DNA of 64,000 nucleotides, taken from positions 62,001 through 126,000 of the forward strand of contig NZ_LNUV01000002.1 in assembly GCF_001512285.1 (NCBI RefSeq), written 5' to 3'. Origin of the DNA: Arthrobacter sp. EpRS71 (GTDB taxonomy: Bacteria; Actinomycetota; Actinomycetes; Actinomycetales; Micrococcaceae). Below are positions 36,306 to 45,168 of the stretch, in pieces (position 1 is the first letter of the stretch; each line of letters opens with the position of its first letter). The translations under genes and the position numbers were made by a program. Below the pieces are notes generated by a model. That model was not told the DNA's origin and ran no database searches. It worked only from the letters and a program-made list of their open reading frames with translations.

Positions 36306-37013
36306 ATGAGCACCACTGAACCGGCCGCAGCGGCCATGTACCAGACGGCCGGCGCGGATGACGACGCGACGGCGGTAAACGACGTCGATCCTGCTTCGGA
36401 GACTCCCGAGCAGCGGAGGGCGCGCTTCGAACGTGACGCCATGCAGTACGTTGACCAGCTGTACTCAGCCGCCATGCGAATGGCGCGAAACCCATCCGAT
36501 GCTGAAGATCTGGTCCAAGAGGCTTACACGAAGGCGTTTTCGGCCTTCCATCAGTACAAGCCGGGAACCAACCTCAAAGCCTGGCTTTACCGGATCCTCA
36601 CCAACACCTACATCAACCTGTACCGGAAGCGGCAGCGCGAGCCTCTGCAGTCCAACTCGGACACGATCGAAGATTGGCAGTTGGCCAAGGCAGAGTCGCA
36701 CACCTCGGCCGGCCTGCGGTCAGCAGAGACCGAGGCTCTGGATCACCTTCCGGACTCCGACGTGAAGAACGCATTGCAGTCGATTCCCGAGGAATTCCGC
36801 CTGGCGGTGTACTTCGCGGACGTTGAGGGCTACGCATACAAACAAATTTCAGAGATTATGAACACCCCGATCGGCACGGTCATGTCACGGTTGCACCGCG
36901 GCAGGAAGATGCTGCGGGACATGTTGGCGGACTATGCCGCCGAACGGGGCTTCAGGGCCCAAACCGAAGATCAGGCCGCGGCCGGAAGCAACAATCAGGA
37001 GAAAGAGAAATGA
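36306..37013 (+). CDS. sigR: Thiol-oxidative stress sigma factor SigR/SigH
   Basis: An ECF sigma factor of 235 residues. Region 2 is [21 protein letters not shown] and region 4 contains [41 protein letters not shown]. It directs genes for thioredoxin and mycothiol recycling and proteolysis under disulfide stress. The chosen ATG (36306) gives the normal N-terminus, but the frame stays open to a GTG at 36162, adding 48 residues downstream of the SigR-type promoter. This resembles the unstable long SigR' form of Streptomyces. The rsrA start overlaps the stop (ATGA at 37010). Confidence 0.9.
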   Translation: MSTTEPAAAAMYQTAGADDDATAVNDVDPASETPEQRRARFERDAMQYVDQLYSAAMRMARNPSDAEDLVQEAYTKAFSAFHQYKPGTNLKAWLYRILTNTYINLYRKRQREPLQSNSDTIEDWQLAKAESHTSAGLRSAETEALDHLPDSDVKNALQSIPEEFRLAVYFADVEGYAYKQISEIMNTPIGTVMSRLHRGRKMLRDMLADYAAERGFRAQTEDQAAAGSNNQEKEK

Positions 37014-37270
37014 GCGACTGCCAGGGATTGGGCGATTGCGACGATACGCGAATGCAGCGGATCTACGAGTACCTCGACGGTGCATTGACCCGGGAGGATC
37101 TCACGGAGATCAAGCAGCACCTGGACACCTGCGGGGAGTGTGCCGAGCAGTATGACCTTGAGTGCCTCATCCGCACCATGGTTAAGCGTTCATGCACCGA
37201 ATCTGCCCCGGAGAACCTGAAGAACTCGATACTCGACAGGATCCACGCCATCAAGCCCGTGGACGCCTGA
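37010..37270 (+). CDS. rsrA: Redox-sensitive zinc anti-sigma factor RsrA
   Basis: An 86-residue ZAS-family anti-sigma factor. The HLDTCGEC motif gives H37, C41 and C44, with C10 near the N-terminus as the likely fourth zinc/redox residue. The first three numbers match Streptomyces RsrA. Disulfide formation releases zinc and the sigma factor. Additional cysteines are C4, C52 and C62. The ATG overlaps the sigR stop. Confidence 0.92.
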   Translation: MSDCQGLGDCDDTRMQRIYEYLDGALTREDLTEIKQHLDTCGECAEQYDLECLIRTMVKRSCTESAPENLKNSILDRIHAIKPVDA

Positions 37271-37287
37271 TGATCCCGTCTTAACGT

Positions 37288-37325
37288 CGAAGGCCCCGGA
37301 AACCGCATGGTTTCCGGGGCCTTCG
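37288..37325 (+). terminator. Terminator of sigR-rsrA
   Basis: A perfect 17-bp stem (37288-37304 with 37309-37325) and a GCAT loop, followed by CTTTT. Confidence 0.9.
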
Positions 37326-37355
37326 CTTTTAAGCCTGTAACGCTAAGCCCGTGGC

Positions 37356-37430
37356 TTAGGTGTTGGGACGCTTGCCGTGGTTCGCGCCGCCGCGCTTACG
37401 GTCACGACGCTTACGTGCACGCTTGCTCAT
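37356..37430 (-). CDS. Ribosomal protein bL37 (24 residues)
   Basis: A tiny gene reading MSKRARKRRDRK followed by RGGANHGKRPNT. It matches the actinobacterial 50S protein bL37, known from mycobacterial ribosome structures, in its basic composition and the final NHGKRPN motif. AAGGAGG lies six bases before the ATG on the minus strand, an ideal ribosome-binding site. It runs convergently to rsrA. The rest of the 272-base gap up to 37542 contains only the rsrA terminator and this gene's upstream region. It is easily missed because of its size. Confidence 0.85.
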   Translation of the reverse strand: MSKRARKRRDRKRGGANHGKRPNT

Positions 37431-37542
37431 AGCTGGCCTCCTTCAAGGATTGATACTCAATAAAGCTGCCCTCCAGTTTCGCACATCCGGGTGCCGCGCC
37501 GCGAACCGGGCGGGTTTGTGGTGTTGCGGGTTGGCACGGCGG

Positions 37543-38157
37543 TCAGTTCCGCAGCGAATTCCTGATGGAGATCCTTGCTTGGTCCAGGACTGTGCGAACG
37601 GTTTCCAGGGCTACGTGGGTCAATGGGTGCGAGGCGCCATGTTGGCGCAATTCAACCCTGATGTCGTCCCTGAAGGACTGAACCATCAGCTCCGCTTCCT
37701 TGAGGATGCGCTGGCCTTCGGGAGAGTAGCCCGCAGTCCGGCTTCTGAATGTTCCCGTGGTTGCGCTGGTGCGTGCGGCTTCAGCAGTTGCTGCCAGATC
37801 TGCTCGGAGGCCCCGCATGTTGGTCTGGATATCTTCCCGGAGGTTGTCGGCCAGCCGCCTGACGGAGGCCGATATGGTGTCCTCGACATCCGCCAGTTCC
37901 TGGCGACGGCCATCCAGTTCGGACCGGCCGGCTTCCGTGATGGAGTACTTGGTACGGCGCCCGTCTGTCTCGGTGGCAACAAGACCTTCTTCCTCCAACT
38001 TGGCCAAGCGCGGGTAGATGGTTCCGGCGCTGGGCGAATACGTGCCGCCAAAGCGGTCGCCCAGTGCCTTGATCAATTCATAACCGTGTTTGGGACCCGT
38101 CTCGAGCAGTGCAAGCAGGTATAGCCGCAGCGCGCCGTGCGCGAAGACCGGAGGCAT
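37543..38157 (-). CDS. PadR-family transcriptional regulator
   Basis: A 204-residue PadR protein: winged helix with LYLLALLETGPKHGYELIKAL and AGTIYPRLAKLEEEGLV, then a long helical C-terminal region (residues 80-200) for dimerisation and ligand sensing, as in the PadR-s2 type. Its ATG overlaps the stop of the DUF4097 gene by one base (TAATG), so it is made with that protein from the promoter near 39030. Twin palindromes there are its likely operators. The inducer is unknown. Confidence 0.85.
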   Translation of the reverse strand: MPPVFAHGALRLYLLALLETGPKHGYELIKALGDRFGGTYSPSAGTIYPRLAKLEEEGLVATETDGRRTKYSITEAGRSELDGRRQELADVEDTISASVRRLADNLREDIQTNMRGLRADLAATAEAARTSATTGTFRSRTAGYSPEGQRILKEAELMVQSFRDDIRVELRQHGASHPLTHVALETVRTVLDQARISIRNSLRN

Positions 38158-39005
38158 TAGAGACCCGCTTCCCCGGGGACGGGGTGACTGTTATCCGGTG
38201 CGGGCGCTGAGCCGTGAAGGATATAGGTCTTGCCGGATACGGTGTTGGTCCGCACCAGCATCAGCCGCTCGTCAGGGCCAACAATGGTGTGGACGTTGCT
38301 GCCCGGCTGGGCGTACATCTGGTCGTCGATCACCACGGTTCCGCTGGCTGACTTTGCCACGATATCCAGGCCCACATCATGCGGCAGCCGGATGGTCAGG
38401 TCCCCCGACACGGAGTTGGCCCCGAGGTCGTTGGTGTAGTCCTGGAGGTCGAAGCTGAGGTCGCCGCTCACCGTGCTGGCCCGGACGTTCTTGAACGTCC
38501 CTGAGGCGGTCACTTCACCTGAGACGCTCTTGGCGGTCAGGACGCCGTCGTGGTTCCTGACGATCACTTCACCACTGACGGTGTTGACATGCAATTCGCC
38601 ACTGGTGCCGTCTGCCATGACGGAACCGGAAACGGTGTTCAGCCGCGAGCGGCCGCTGATGCCGGAGACCATGCCGTCGCCGCTCACCGTCCCCGCTTCG
38701 ACGTCGACGCCGGGTGGCAGCGCGATGCCGACCACCACTGAGTTGGTGCTGGTGTTGTTGACAGTTCCCATCAGGTTGCGGAACCAGCCTTGCGGCCCCT
38801 GCAGTTGGTGGCGTACTTCCAGGCGTCCATCCACCAGCGTGACAGTGAGGGGGTCGCCTGTGATCTCGCTGATTTCGATGCGGACGAAGGGCTCGTCGTG
38901 GGTCATGACGTCAAAGCGGCCTTTGACGATTCCCAGCTTCAGGGAGCGGACGTCGTCCACATCAATGGTTTGCGGACCCGTCACGGTCCATAATTCGTCT
39001 GACAT
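38157..39005 (-). CDS. DUF4097-family beta-strand repeat protein
   Basis: A 282-residue protein made of short repeating beta strands. The motif [ST]VSG[ED] recurs about every 20 residues (GTVSGDG, NTVSGSV, NTVSGEV, KSVSGEV, STVSGDL, NSVSGDL), which suggests a beta-solenoid. It has no signal peptide and would be cytoplasmic. Proteins of this family often sit beside PadR or anti-sigma regulators in actinobacteria, and their function is not known. GGAGGG precedes the ATG. It is the first gene of a two-gene operon with padR. Confidence 0.78.
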   Translation of the reverse strand: MSDELWTVTGPQTIDVDDVRSLKLGIVKGRFDVMTHDEPFVRIEISEITGDPLTVTLVDGRLEVRHQLQGPQGWFRNLMGTVNNTSTNSVVVGIALPPGVDVEAGTVSGDGMVSGISGRSRLNTVSGSVMADGTSGELHVNTVSGEVIVRNHDGVLTAKSVSGEVTASGTFKNVRASTVSGDLSFDLQDYTNDLGANSVSGDLTIRLPHDVGLDIVAKSASGTVVIDDQMYAQPGSNVHTIVGPDERLMLVRTNTVSGKTYILHGSAPAPDNSHPVPGEAGL

Positions 39006-39020
39006 GATCCCTCCAAGTTG

Positions 39021-39056
39021 CGATATATCGCGTTGATGAGAACACGATATATCGCG
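39021..39056 (-). promoter_or_regulatory. Twin palindromic operator of the padR operon
   Basis: The 12-mer CGATATATCGCG occurs twice (39021-39032 and 39045-39056), each copy with a perfect CGATATATCG core, 24 bases apart, just upstream of the DUF4097 start. This fits a PadR dimer-of-dimers operator overlapping the promoter. Confidence 0.65.
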
Positions 39057-39085
39057 AAGTAAAGGGACGCAATAGCCTGGCGACG

Positions 39086-40387
39086 TCAGGAAGACGGGCG
39101 GTAGACCTTATCGATGAGGGAGCGGGCGATGATCACTGCCGGGTCCTTGCCATCGGCGGTCGGTGCCAGGTTGGTCCACACCACGAGGGTGACGCCATTG
39201 GCTGGATCGCTGCCCATGAAGGTGTTGAAGCCCGGGAGTTCCCCAGTGTGGCCGTACAGGTTGCCGAACTTTGCAATCCCCAAACCATACGAAGCGCCGG
39301 TTGGGTTATCCGGAGTGGTCGGGGTGACGCTGTCCAGCCGTTGTTGCTGAAGTTCCGCTTTCAAGAGCTTTCCGTTGACAAGGCCTTCGCCCAGCGTCTT
39401 CAGGTCCGCTGCCGTGGAAATCCCTGAACCGGCAGCCCAAGCCCATGACGGGTTGACGTCAGTGACGTCGTTCGGTGCGAGGGTGCCCGCCGTTGCTTCC
39501 TTCTGCATGTCCTCCGGAAGGGCGGGATTGGTCATGGTGAGGACGTTGTCACCGTAGAAATATCCTTGAGGATGGGGATTCGGAACTGCGTTGGAAGAGA
39601 CCTCGGGAAAGACCGTTCCCTTCAATCCCAGTGGCTCGAAAATGCGCTCCTTGAAAAGGGTTGCAAGAGGCTTTCCCTCAATTTTCTCGGCGATCAGCCC
39701 CAGCAGCACCGTGTTGGTGTTGGAGTAGTGAAAGCCTTGGCCCGGGGCGAAATACGGGGGGTGCGCGAAGGCCAGGGCTATGAGTTCCTCCGGCTGCCAG
39801 GCTCTTTGCGGCTCTTTGTCCATGGCCGTATTGAGCTCAAGGGTCTCCGTGTAGTTGAACAAGCCGCTGCGCATGGTCAGCATCTGGTCCAAGGTGATTG
39901 CGCCCCCGTTGGGAACGTCGGGGCGATACTTGGACACGGGATCATCCAGTGCGAGCTTGCCCTCCTGAACCAACTGCAGGATGACGGTGGTGGTCCAGGT
40001 CTTGGTGACGGAACCTACCCGGATATGGTCCTCCGCGGTTACCGGCCGCTCGGAGCCACGGACGCCCGTGCCGTACGAAGCACTGAGCGTCCCCTCGGGC
40101 GTTTCAAGCAGCACAACGGCACCGGGTACCAGGACATCCTTCGCTGCCCGCTCGAACTCCGCGCGTAAGTTCGCGGCATCGAAGGGCTGCAAGGCTGCAG
40201 GGGCAGCTGTAGCCGGTGTGGTGCCCGACGTCGGTGTGGATGATGCCGGTGCTGTGGACGACGCGGGAGCCGAGGACGAGATGGCAGGGGAGGGAGGACC
40301 GGAACTGCAGGAAACTGTGGCTGCGACGGCGGCCACGACGGCCGCTGTGACTGTTGCTCTGACAGAAACCTGCATGTTCCGCGTCAT
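39086..40387 (-). CDS. Serine beta-lactamase-fold hydrolase (class C / D,D-carboxypeptidase-like), lipoprotein
   Basis: A 433-residue exported protein. The N-terminus VAAVAATVSCSSG contains a lipobox cysteine, followed by a Ser/Ala/Pro/Thr linker. Catalytic motifs of the beta-lactamase/transpeptidase-like group are present: SVTK (S-x-x-K), HYSNTN (Y-x-N) and GHTGELPGF (H-x-G). Such enzymes include D,D-peptidases, esterases and class C beta-lactamases, and the sequence alone does not decide which. The gene starts two bases after the SGNH hydrolase stop, so the two are probably co-expressed. Confidence 0.82.
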   Translation of the reverse strand: MTRNMQVSVRATVTAAVVAAVAATVSCSSGPPSPAISSSAPASSTAPASSTPTSGTTPATAAPAALQPFDAANLRAEFERAAKDVLVPGAVVLLETPEGTLSASYGTGVRGSERPVTAEDHIRVGSVTKTWTTTVILQLVQEGKLALDDPVSKYRPDVPNGGAITLDQMLTMRSGLFNYTETLELNTAMDKEPQRAWQPEELIALAFAHPPYFAPGQGFHYSNTNTVLLGLIAEKIEGKPLATLFKERIFEPLGLKGTVFPEVSSNAVPNPHPQGYFYGDNVLTMTNPALPEDMQKEATAGTLAPNDVTDVNPSWAWAAGSGISTAADLKTLGEGLVNGKLLKAELQQQRLDSVTPTTPDNPTGASYGLGIAKFGNLYGHTGELPGFNTFMGSDPANGVTLVVWTNLAPTADGKDPAVIIARSLIDKVYRPSS

Positions 40388-40389
40388 GG

Positions 40390-40989
40390 CTACTCCGGTT
40401 GAGCGATATTAAGCCACTGGAACCAGCCGCGGTGCAGGACGAGCCACGCAATCAATCCGTAGCCCGCCTGGCCCGGTGTGCCCCCATTGGCTGCGAGGTC
40501 CGTCCTCCACTGCTCATGATTGAGCAAGGGAGAGAACGTGTCAACGTAATGATGATTTCGCCTGGTGGTGACGTCGGCAAAGGCGGTGTTCAGCTCGGCC
40601 AGCCGCTTGTTGCGGGCGGGATCCAAGGTGGGCGGCGGGCCCACCACAAAGACCTCTACGCTGCTGTGCGAGGCGCCGTCAAGGATGTTGGCAAGATTCA
40701 GGCGGCTGCGTGCCGTGGACAGTCCAAACTCAAGGTCGCGTCCCGAAAGGCCGATCACGAGTCGATTCTCATGCTGATCGCTGAAGCGCCTTCCGGCTTC
40801 ATCCTGCCAGCGCGAGGCAAGGCCCTCGGTACCTTCCATGGGGCAGGGGAGCGGGAAACTTTCCACCACAACGGAGTCCTGGGGCGTACGGGCCAGCACT
40901 CTTCCGAGCCAGCCCAAGGCGCGGGGATCCCCCAGGCCCGCGAGTAGTTCATCTCCTACAGCTGCGATGCGCAGCTTCCTGTCTTCCAC
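40390..40989 (-). CDS. SGNH/GDSL-type hydrolase
   Basis: About 199 residues from a GTG at 40989 that has GAGG upstream. A longer start at 41100 would run through the terminator of the upstream gene and is unlikely. Block I is AAVGDELLAGLGD with Glu in place of the Ser of GDS-L, so the usual nucleophile is not obvious. Later segments include IGLSGRDLEFGL and a GYGLIAWLVLH end resembling block V. There is no signal peptide. Because of the altered block I, catalytic activity is uncertain. Confidence 0.6.
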   Translation of the reverse strand: MEDRKLRIAAVGDELLAGLGDPRALGWLGRVLARTPQDSVVVESFPLPCPMEGTEGLASRWQDEAGRRFSDQHENRLVIGLSGRDLEFGLSTARSRLNLANILDGASHSSVEVFVVGPPPTLDPARNKRLAELNTAFADVTTRRNHHYVDTFSPLLNHEQWRTDLAANGGTPGQAGYGLIAWLVLHRGWFQWLNIAQPE

Positions 40990-41076
40990 GGTTACCTCTT
41001 CACACTCGTTGCGGTCCTTGCACAGTTTCCGGATCATGCGCCGGTTTGGAAACCGGGTACCTGTCCCATTAAACAG

Positions 41077-41123
41077 AACTGCCCGGCCCAAGGCGCGCAC
41101 ATCGCTCCTCAGGCCGGGCAGTT
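41077..41123 (-). terminator. Terminator of kgd
   Basis: A perfect 12-bp stem, 41077-41088 with 41112-41123, immediately beyond the kgd stop, with a CTGTTT run on the minus strand. The 23-base loop is longer than usual. Confidence 0.65.
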
Positions 41124-41127
41124 TTGC

Positions 41128-44100
41128 TTACTTGCGTTCGAACGCCTGCTTTATCAGGGCATCCTGTTCAGCGGCGTGGCGCTTCATGGATCCGGCAGCG
41201 GTGGATGCCGAAGCCGGACGCGACACCAGGCGGAGCTTGCGGTCAAGTTCCGGCGCAAGGTTCAGGCCCATGAACGGCCAGGGACCCTGGTTGGCAGGCT
41301 CGTCCTGTGCCCACACGATGTCGGCGTTCGGGTACTTGGCGAGCTCCGCGTCAATCTCAGCCTTGGGCAGCGGGTACAGCTGCTCTACGCGGATGATCGC
41401 CGTCGAGGTATCGCCGGACTTTTGACGGTTGGACAGGAGGTCGTAGTACAACCGGCCGGAGACCAGGATAACGCGGTCCACATTGGCCGGCTGCACATCC
41501 GCGTCACCAATAACCGTCTTGAAGCCGCCGGTGGTGAAGTCCTCAACAGCCGAAGCGGCACCCTTGAGGCGGAGCAGTTGCTTGGGCGTGAAGATGATCA
41601 GCGGCTTCCGCGGACGGCTGTAGGCCTGGCGGCGCAACAGGTGGAAGTGCGAGGCAGCAGTCGTGGGGTTGGCCACGATCATGTTGTCCTCGGCGCACAT
41701 CTGAAGGAAGCGCTCAATACGTGCCGACGAGTGGTCCGGCCCCTGGCCTTCGTAGCCGTGCGGGAGCATGAGCACCAGCGAAGAGCGCTGGCCCCACTTC
41801 TGTTCAGCGGAGGAAATGAACTCGTCAATGATGGTTTGGGCGCCATTGACGAAGTCACCGAACTGGGCCTCCCAAAGAACCAAAGCATCCGGACGTTCCA
41901 CCGAGTAGCCGTATTCGAAGCCCATGGCCGCGTATTCGGACAACAGGGAGTCGTAGATCCACAGCTTTGCCTGGTCGTCGGAAAGGTTGCCCAGAGGCAG
42001 CCATTCGTTACCGTTGGCGCGGTCGTGGAACACGGCATGGCGCTGGACGAACGTGCCACGGCGCGAGTCCTGGCCCGCAAGGCGCACGGGCACGCCTTCC
42101 ATGATCAGTGAACCGAAAGCAGCGATTTCGCCGAAGCCCCAGTCGATGCCGCCTTCACGGGACATCTGCTCACGCTTCTCCAGAAGCTGCTTGAGCTTGG
42201 AGTGAACGGTGAAGCCTTCCGGGATTTCCAAGTGAGCCCTGCCGATGCGGGCCAAGGTCTCAGTGGAGATCGCGGTGGAAGCCGGCGAATTCGTGCCGAA
42301 GTCAGCCTGCTGGGCAATGGGCCGCTCAATGTCAGAGACGGCAGCGGAGTCAGCAGTGATGATCGGGATCGGCGATGTTTGAGCGGCGTGAGTCTCAGCG
42401 AAGACGCGCTCCAGACGCTCCTGGTAGTCGCGGAGCAGCTGCTCTGCTTCTTCCTCGGTGATATCGCCGCGGCCGATGAGCGACTCGGTGTACAGCTTGC
42501 GGACGGAGCGCTTGGCTTCGATCAAGTTGTACATGAGCGGCTGGGTCATCGAAGGGTCGTCGCCTTCGTTGTGGCCACGACGACGGTAGCAGACCATGTC
42601 GATGACGACATCCTTGTGGAAACGCTGACGGAACTCGTAGGCGAGCTGCGCAACGCGCACCACGGCCTCGGGGTCGTCGCCGTTCACATGGAATACCGGT
42701 GCCTGGATCATCTTGGCAACGTCCGTGGAGTACGTGGACGAGCGCGAGGATGACGGCGCGGTGGTGAAGCCAACCTGGTTGTTGACGATCACGTGGATGG
42801 TGCCGCCGGTGCGGTAGCCGCGCAGCTGCGAGAGGTTGAGCGTCTCGGCCACAACACCCTGGCCGGCGAATGCGGCGTCACCGTGGACCATGATGGGCAG
42901 AACAGGGAATGACTCGCCCTGGTCCAAGCGGTCCTGCTTTGCCCGGACGATGCCCTCAAGGACGGAGTCCACGGCTTCCAGGTGAGACGGGTTGGCGGCA
43001 AGGTAGACCTTGGTCTGCTTGCCGTTGTCCGAGGTGAAAGTTCCTTCGGTGCCGAGGTGGTACTTGACGTCACCGGAACCCTGGACCGAGCGGGGGTCCT
43101 GGGTACCCTCGAACTCGCGGAAGACCTGTGCGTAAGTCTTACCGGCGATGTTGGTCAGCACGTTGAGGCGGCCACGGTGGGCCATACCAATGGCAACTTC
43201 GTCCAGTCCGTCGTCGGCCGCGTCTGAGATGACGGCGTCCAGCAGCGGAATCAGTGACTCGCCACCTTCAAGGGAGAAGCGCTTCTGGCCAACGAACTTG
43301 GTCTGCAGGAACGTCTCGAAAGCCTCTGCGGCGTTGAGCTTGGAGACAATGCGCAGCTGCTCTTCGCGGCTCGGCTTGGAATACGGGTGCTCCAGCTGAT
43401 CCTGGAACCACTTGCGTTCGGCAGGCTCCTGGATGTGCATGTATTCGATGCCCGTGGTGCGGCAGTAAGCGTCGCGAAGAACGCCAAGGATGTCGCGGAA
43501 TTTGAGCTGAGGCTTGCCGCCGAACCCGCCGGTGGGCCATTCACGGTCCAGGTCCCAAAGCGTCAGCCCATAGGTCAGGACGTCAAGGTCCGGGTGCTTG
43601 CGCTGCACGTACTCCAAAGGATCGGTGTCAGCCATCAGGTGGCCGCGCACGCGGTAGGAGTGGATCAACTGCTGGATACGGGCGACCTTGTTGATTTCGT
43701 CGGCCGGGTCCACCTGAAGGTCCGGGCTCCAGCGAACGGGCTCGTACGGAATGCGCAGGGCCTCAAAGATCTCGTCGTAGAAGTTCTGCGCGCCGAGGAG
43801 GAGTTGGTGGACCAGCTTGAGGAACTCGCCACTGCCTGCGCCCTGGATCACCCGGTGATCGTAGGTGGAGGTCAGGGTGAGGATCTTGCTGATGGCGTTC
43901 TGGGCGATGATCTTCTCGCTGGCACCCTGGAACTCTGCCGGGTAGTCAAGGGCACCGACACCGATGATGGCAGCCTGCCCCTTGGAGAGGCGCGGCACAG
44001 AGTGAACTGTACCGATGCCGCCGGGGTTGGTCAGCGAAACCGTGGTGCCTGCGTGGTCGTCAGCCGTCAGCTTGCCGTTGCGGGCGCGCTTGATGAGGTC

Positions 44101-44922
44101 CTCGTAGGTGTGCCAGAACTCGGCGAAGTCCATGGTCTCCGCCTTCTTGATGTTGGGAACCATCAAGAGCCGGGTACCGTCGGGCTTGGGCATGTCAATG
44201 GCGATGCCAAAGTTGACGTGCGCGGGCTGCACAGCGCTCGGTTTGCCATCAATTTCGTCGTAGTAGACGTTCATGGACGGGAACTGGGAAAGAGCGCGAA
44301 CAACGGCGTAACCGATGAGGTGCGTGAAGGACACCTTGCCACCGCGGGCGCGGGCAAGGTTGGAGTTGATGACCACGCGGTTATCAATGAGCAGCTTGGC
44401 AGGAACTGCCCGGACGCTCGTGGCTGTAGGCACTTCCAGGCTGGTGACCATGTTGGTGGCAATAGCCTTGGCCGGACCGCGGAGGACGGAAACAACGTCT
44501 TCCTCGGGTGCCGTGGGAGCTTTGGTGCTCTTGGGCAGCTGTGCCGGGATGGGCTGGGCCGTGGCGCCGGCGACGGGCTTCTTTGCTCCGTCCCGGGCAA
44601 CCGTGGCGGGTGCCTTTTTAGCCGGGGCGGGTGCCGCCGGTGCAGACTCGGGGGCAGCTGGGGGAGCGGCCGGCGTCGGTGCCGGTGCCGCTGCGGCCGG
44701 AGCTACCACTGGAAGTACTTGTGTAGGGGGATTGACAGCCGAAGCGGCTGCGGAGGATCCGTTGGAAGAAGTGCCGTCACCGGAAGCAAAGGACTCGAAG
44801 AGCGGCCACCACTTGGCGTCGACCGAATTCTTGTCCTGTTGGTACCGCTCGTACAGTTCGTCAACGAGCCACTCGTTTCCGCCAAATTCCTCTGGTAGAC
44901 GGTGGCTGGGCTGCTCTGGCAC
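41128..44922 (-). CDS. kgd: Multifunctional 2-oxoglutarate decarboxylase/dehydrogenase E1 with E2-like domain
   Basis: About 1264 residues. The N-terminal helix (EFGGNEWLVDELYERYQ) is followed by an Ala/Pro-rich linker. An E2-type acyltransferase core ends at YDHRVIQGAGSGEFL. A thiamine-diphosphate E1 domain has GMAHRGRLNVL, HGDAAFAGQGVVAE and VNNQVGFTT. This fused architecture (Kgd/OdhA) is specific to actinobacteria and feeds 2-oxoglutarate into the TCA cycle; activity there is normally controlled by an FHA protein. There is no lipoyl domain. The GTG at 44922 gives the usual N-terminus; an ATG at 44979 would add 19 atypical residues. Confidence 0.92.
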   Translation of the reverse strand: MPEQPSHRLPEEFGGNEWLVDELYERYQQDKNSVDAKWWPLFESFASGDGTSSNGSSAAASAVNPPTQVLPVVAPAAAAPAPTPAAPPAAPESAPAAPAPAKKAPATVARDGAKKPVAGATAQPIPAQLPKSTKAPTAPEEDVVSVLRGPAKAIATNMVTSLEVPTATSVRAVPAKLLIDNRVVINSNLARARGGKVSFTHLIGYAVVRALSQFPSMNVYYDEIDGKPSAVQPAHVNFGIAIDMPKPDGTRLLMVPNIKKAETMDFAEFWHTYEDLIKRARNGKLTADDHAGTTVSLTNPGGIGTVHSVPRLSKGQAAIIGVGALDYPAEFQGASEKIIAQNAISKILTLTSTYDHRVIQGAGSGEFLKLVHQLLLGAQNFYDEIFEALRIPYEPVRWSPDLQVDPADEINKVARIQQLIHSYRVRGHLMADTDPLEYVQRKHPDLDVLTYGLTLWDLDREWPTGGFGGKPQLKFRDILGVLRDAYCRTTGIEYMHIQEPAERKWFQDQLEHPYSKPSREEQLRIVSKLNAAEAFETFLQTKFVGQKRFSLEGGESLIPLLDAVISDAADDGLDEVAIGMAHRGRLNVLTNIAGKTYAQVFREFEGTQDPRSVQGSGDVKYHLGTEGTFTSDNGKQTKVYLAANPSHLEAVDSVLEGIVRAKQDRLDQGESFPVLPIMVHGDAAFAGQGVVAETLNLSQLRGYRTGGTIHVIVNNQVGFTTAPSSSRSSTYSTDVAKMIQAPVFHVNGDDPEAVVRVAQLAYEFRQRFHKDVVIDMVCYRRRGHNEGDDPSMTQPLMYNLIEAKRSVRKLYTESLIGRGDITEEEAEQLLRDYQERLERVFAETHAAQTSPIPIITADSAAVSDIERPIAQQADFGTNSPASTAISTETLARIGRAHLEIPEGFTVHSKLKQLLEKREQMSREGGIDWGFGEIAAFGSLIMEGVPVRLAGQDSRRGTFVQRHAVFHDRANGNEWLPLGNLSDDQAKLWIYDSLLSEYAAMGFEYGYSVERPDALVLWEAQFGDFVNGAQTIIDEFISSAEQKWGQRSSLVLMLPHGYEGQGPDHSSARIERFLQMCAEDNMIVANPTTAASHFHLLRRQAYSRPRKPLIIFTPKQLLRLKGAASAVEDFTTGGFKTVIGDADVQPANVDRVILVSGRLYYDLLSNRQKSGDTSTAIIRVEQLYPLPKAEIDAELAKYPNADIVWAQDEPANQGPWPFMGLNLAPELDRKLRLVSRPASASTAAGSMKRHAAEQDALIKQAFERK

Positions 44923-45023
44923 TTGAAATACGCCTCTTCCATGAGTGTTGTTTTCCCGCTGGCCACAGATGCTCTCCACAATGACGGGCCAGGGTCCGGG
45001 TCCCGCGAACTCAGACCCATGTC

Positions 45024-45054
45024 AGTCTAGTTAGCATCGTTGGTTAACTGCCAA
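45024..45054 (-). promoter_or_regulatory. Predicted promoter of kgd
   Basis: Minus strand TTGGCA (45054-45049), a 19-base spacer and TAGACT (45029-45024), giving a leader of about 95 bases before the GTG start. Confidence 0.4.
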
Positions 45055-45168
45055 TAGTGGTGACCTAAATCATGTTGCGGCTGACTTAATGGGCATGTCC
45101 TTCTTCTTGGAAGCGTACGTGACACCAGCGAGGCGTCGCTGGTCTGCGGACTGTAGACTGAAATTCTT

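Noticed and set aside
43387..44898. A 503-codon plus-strand frame opposite kgd
   Set aside because: Composition (Val/Gly/Arg/Asp-rich) and position opposite a strongly conserved enzyme mark it as a shadow frame.
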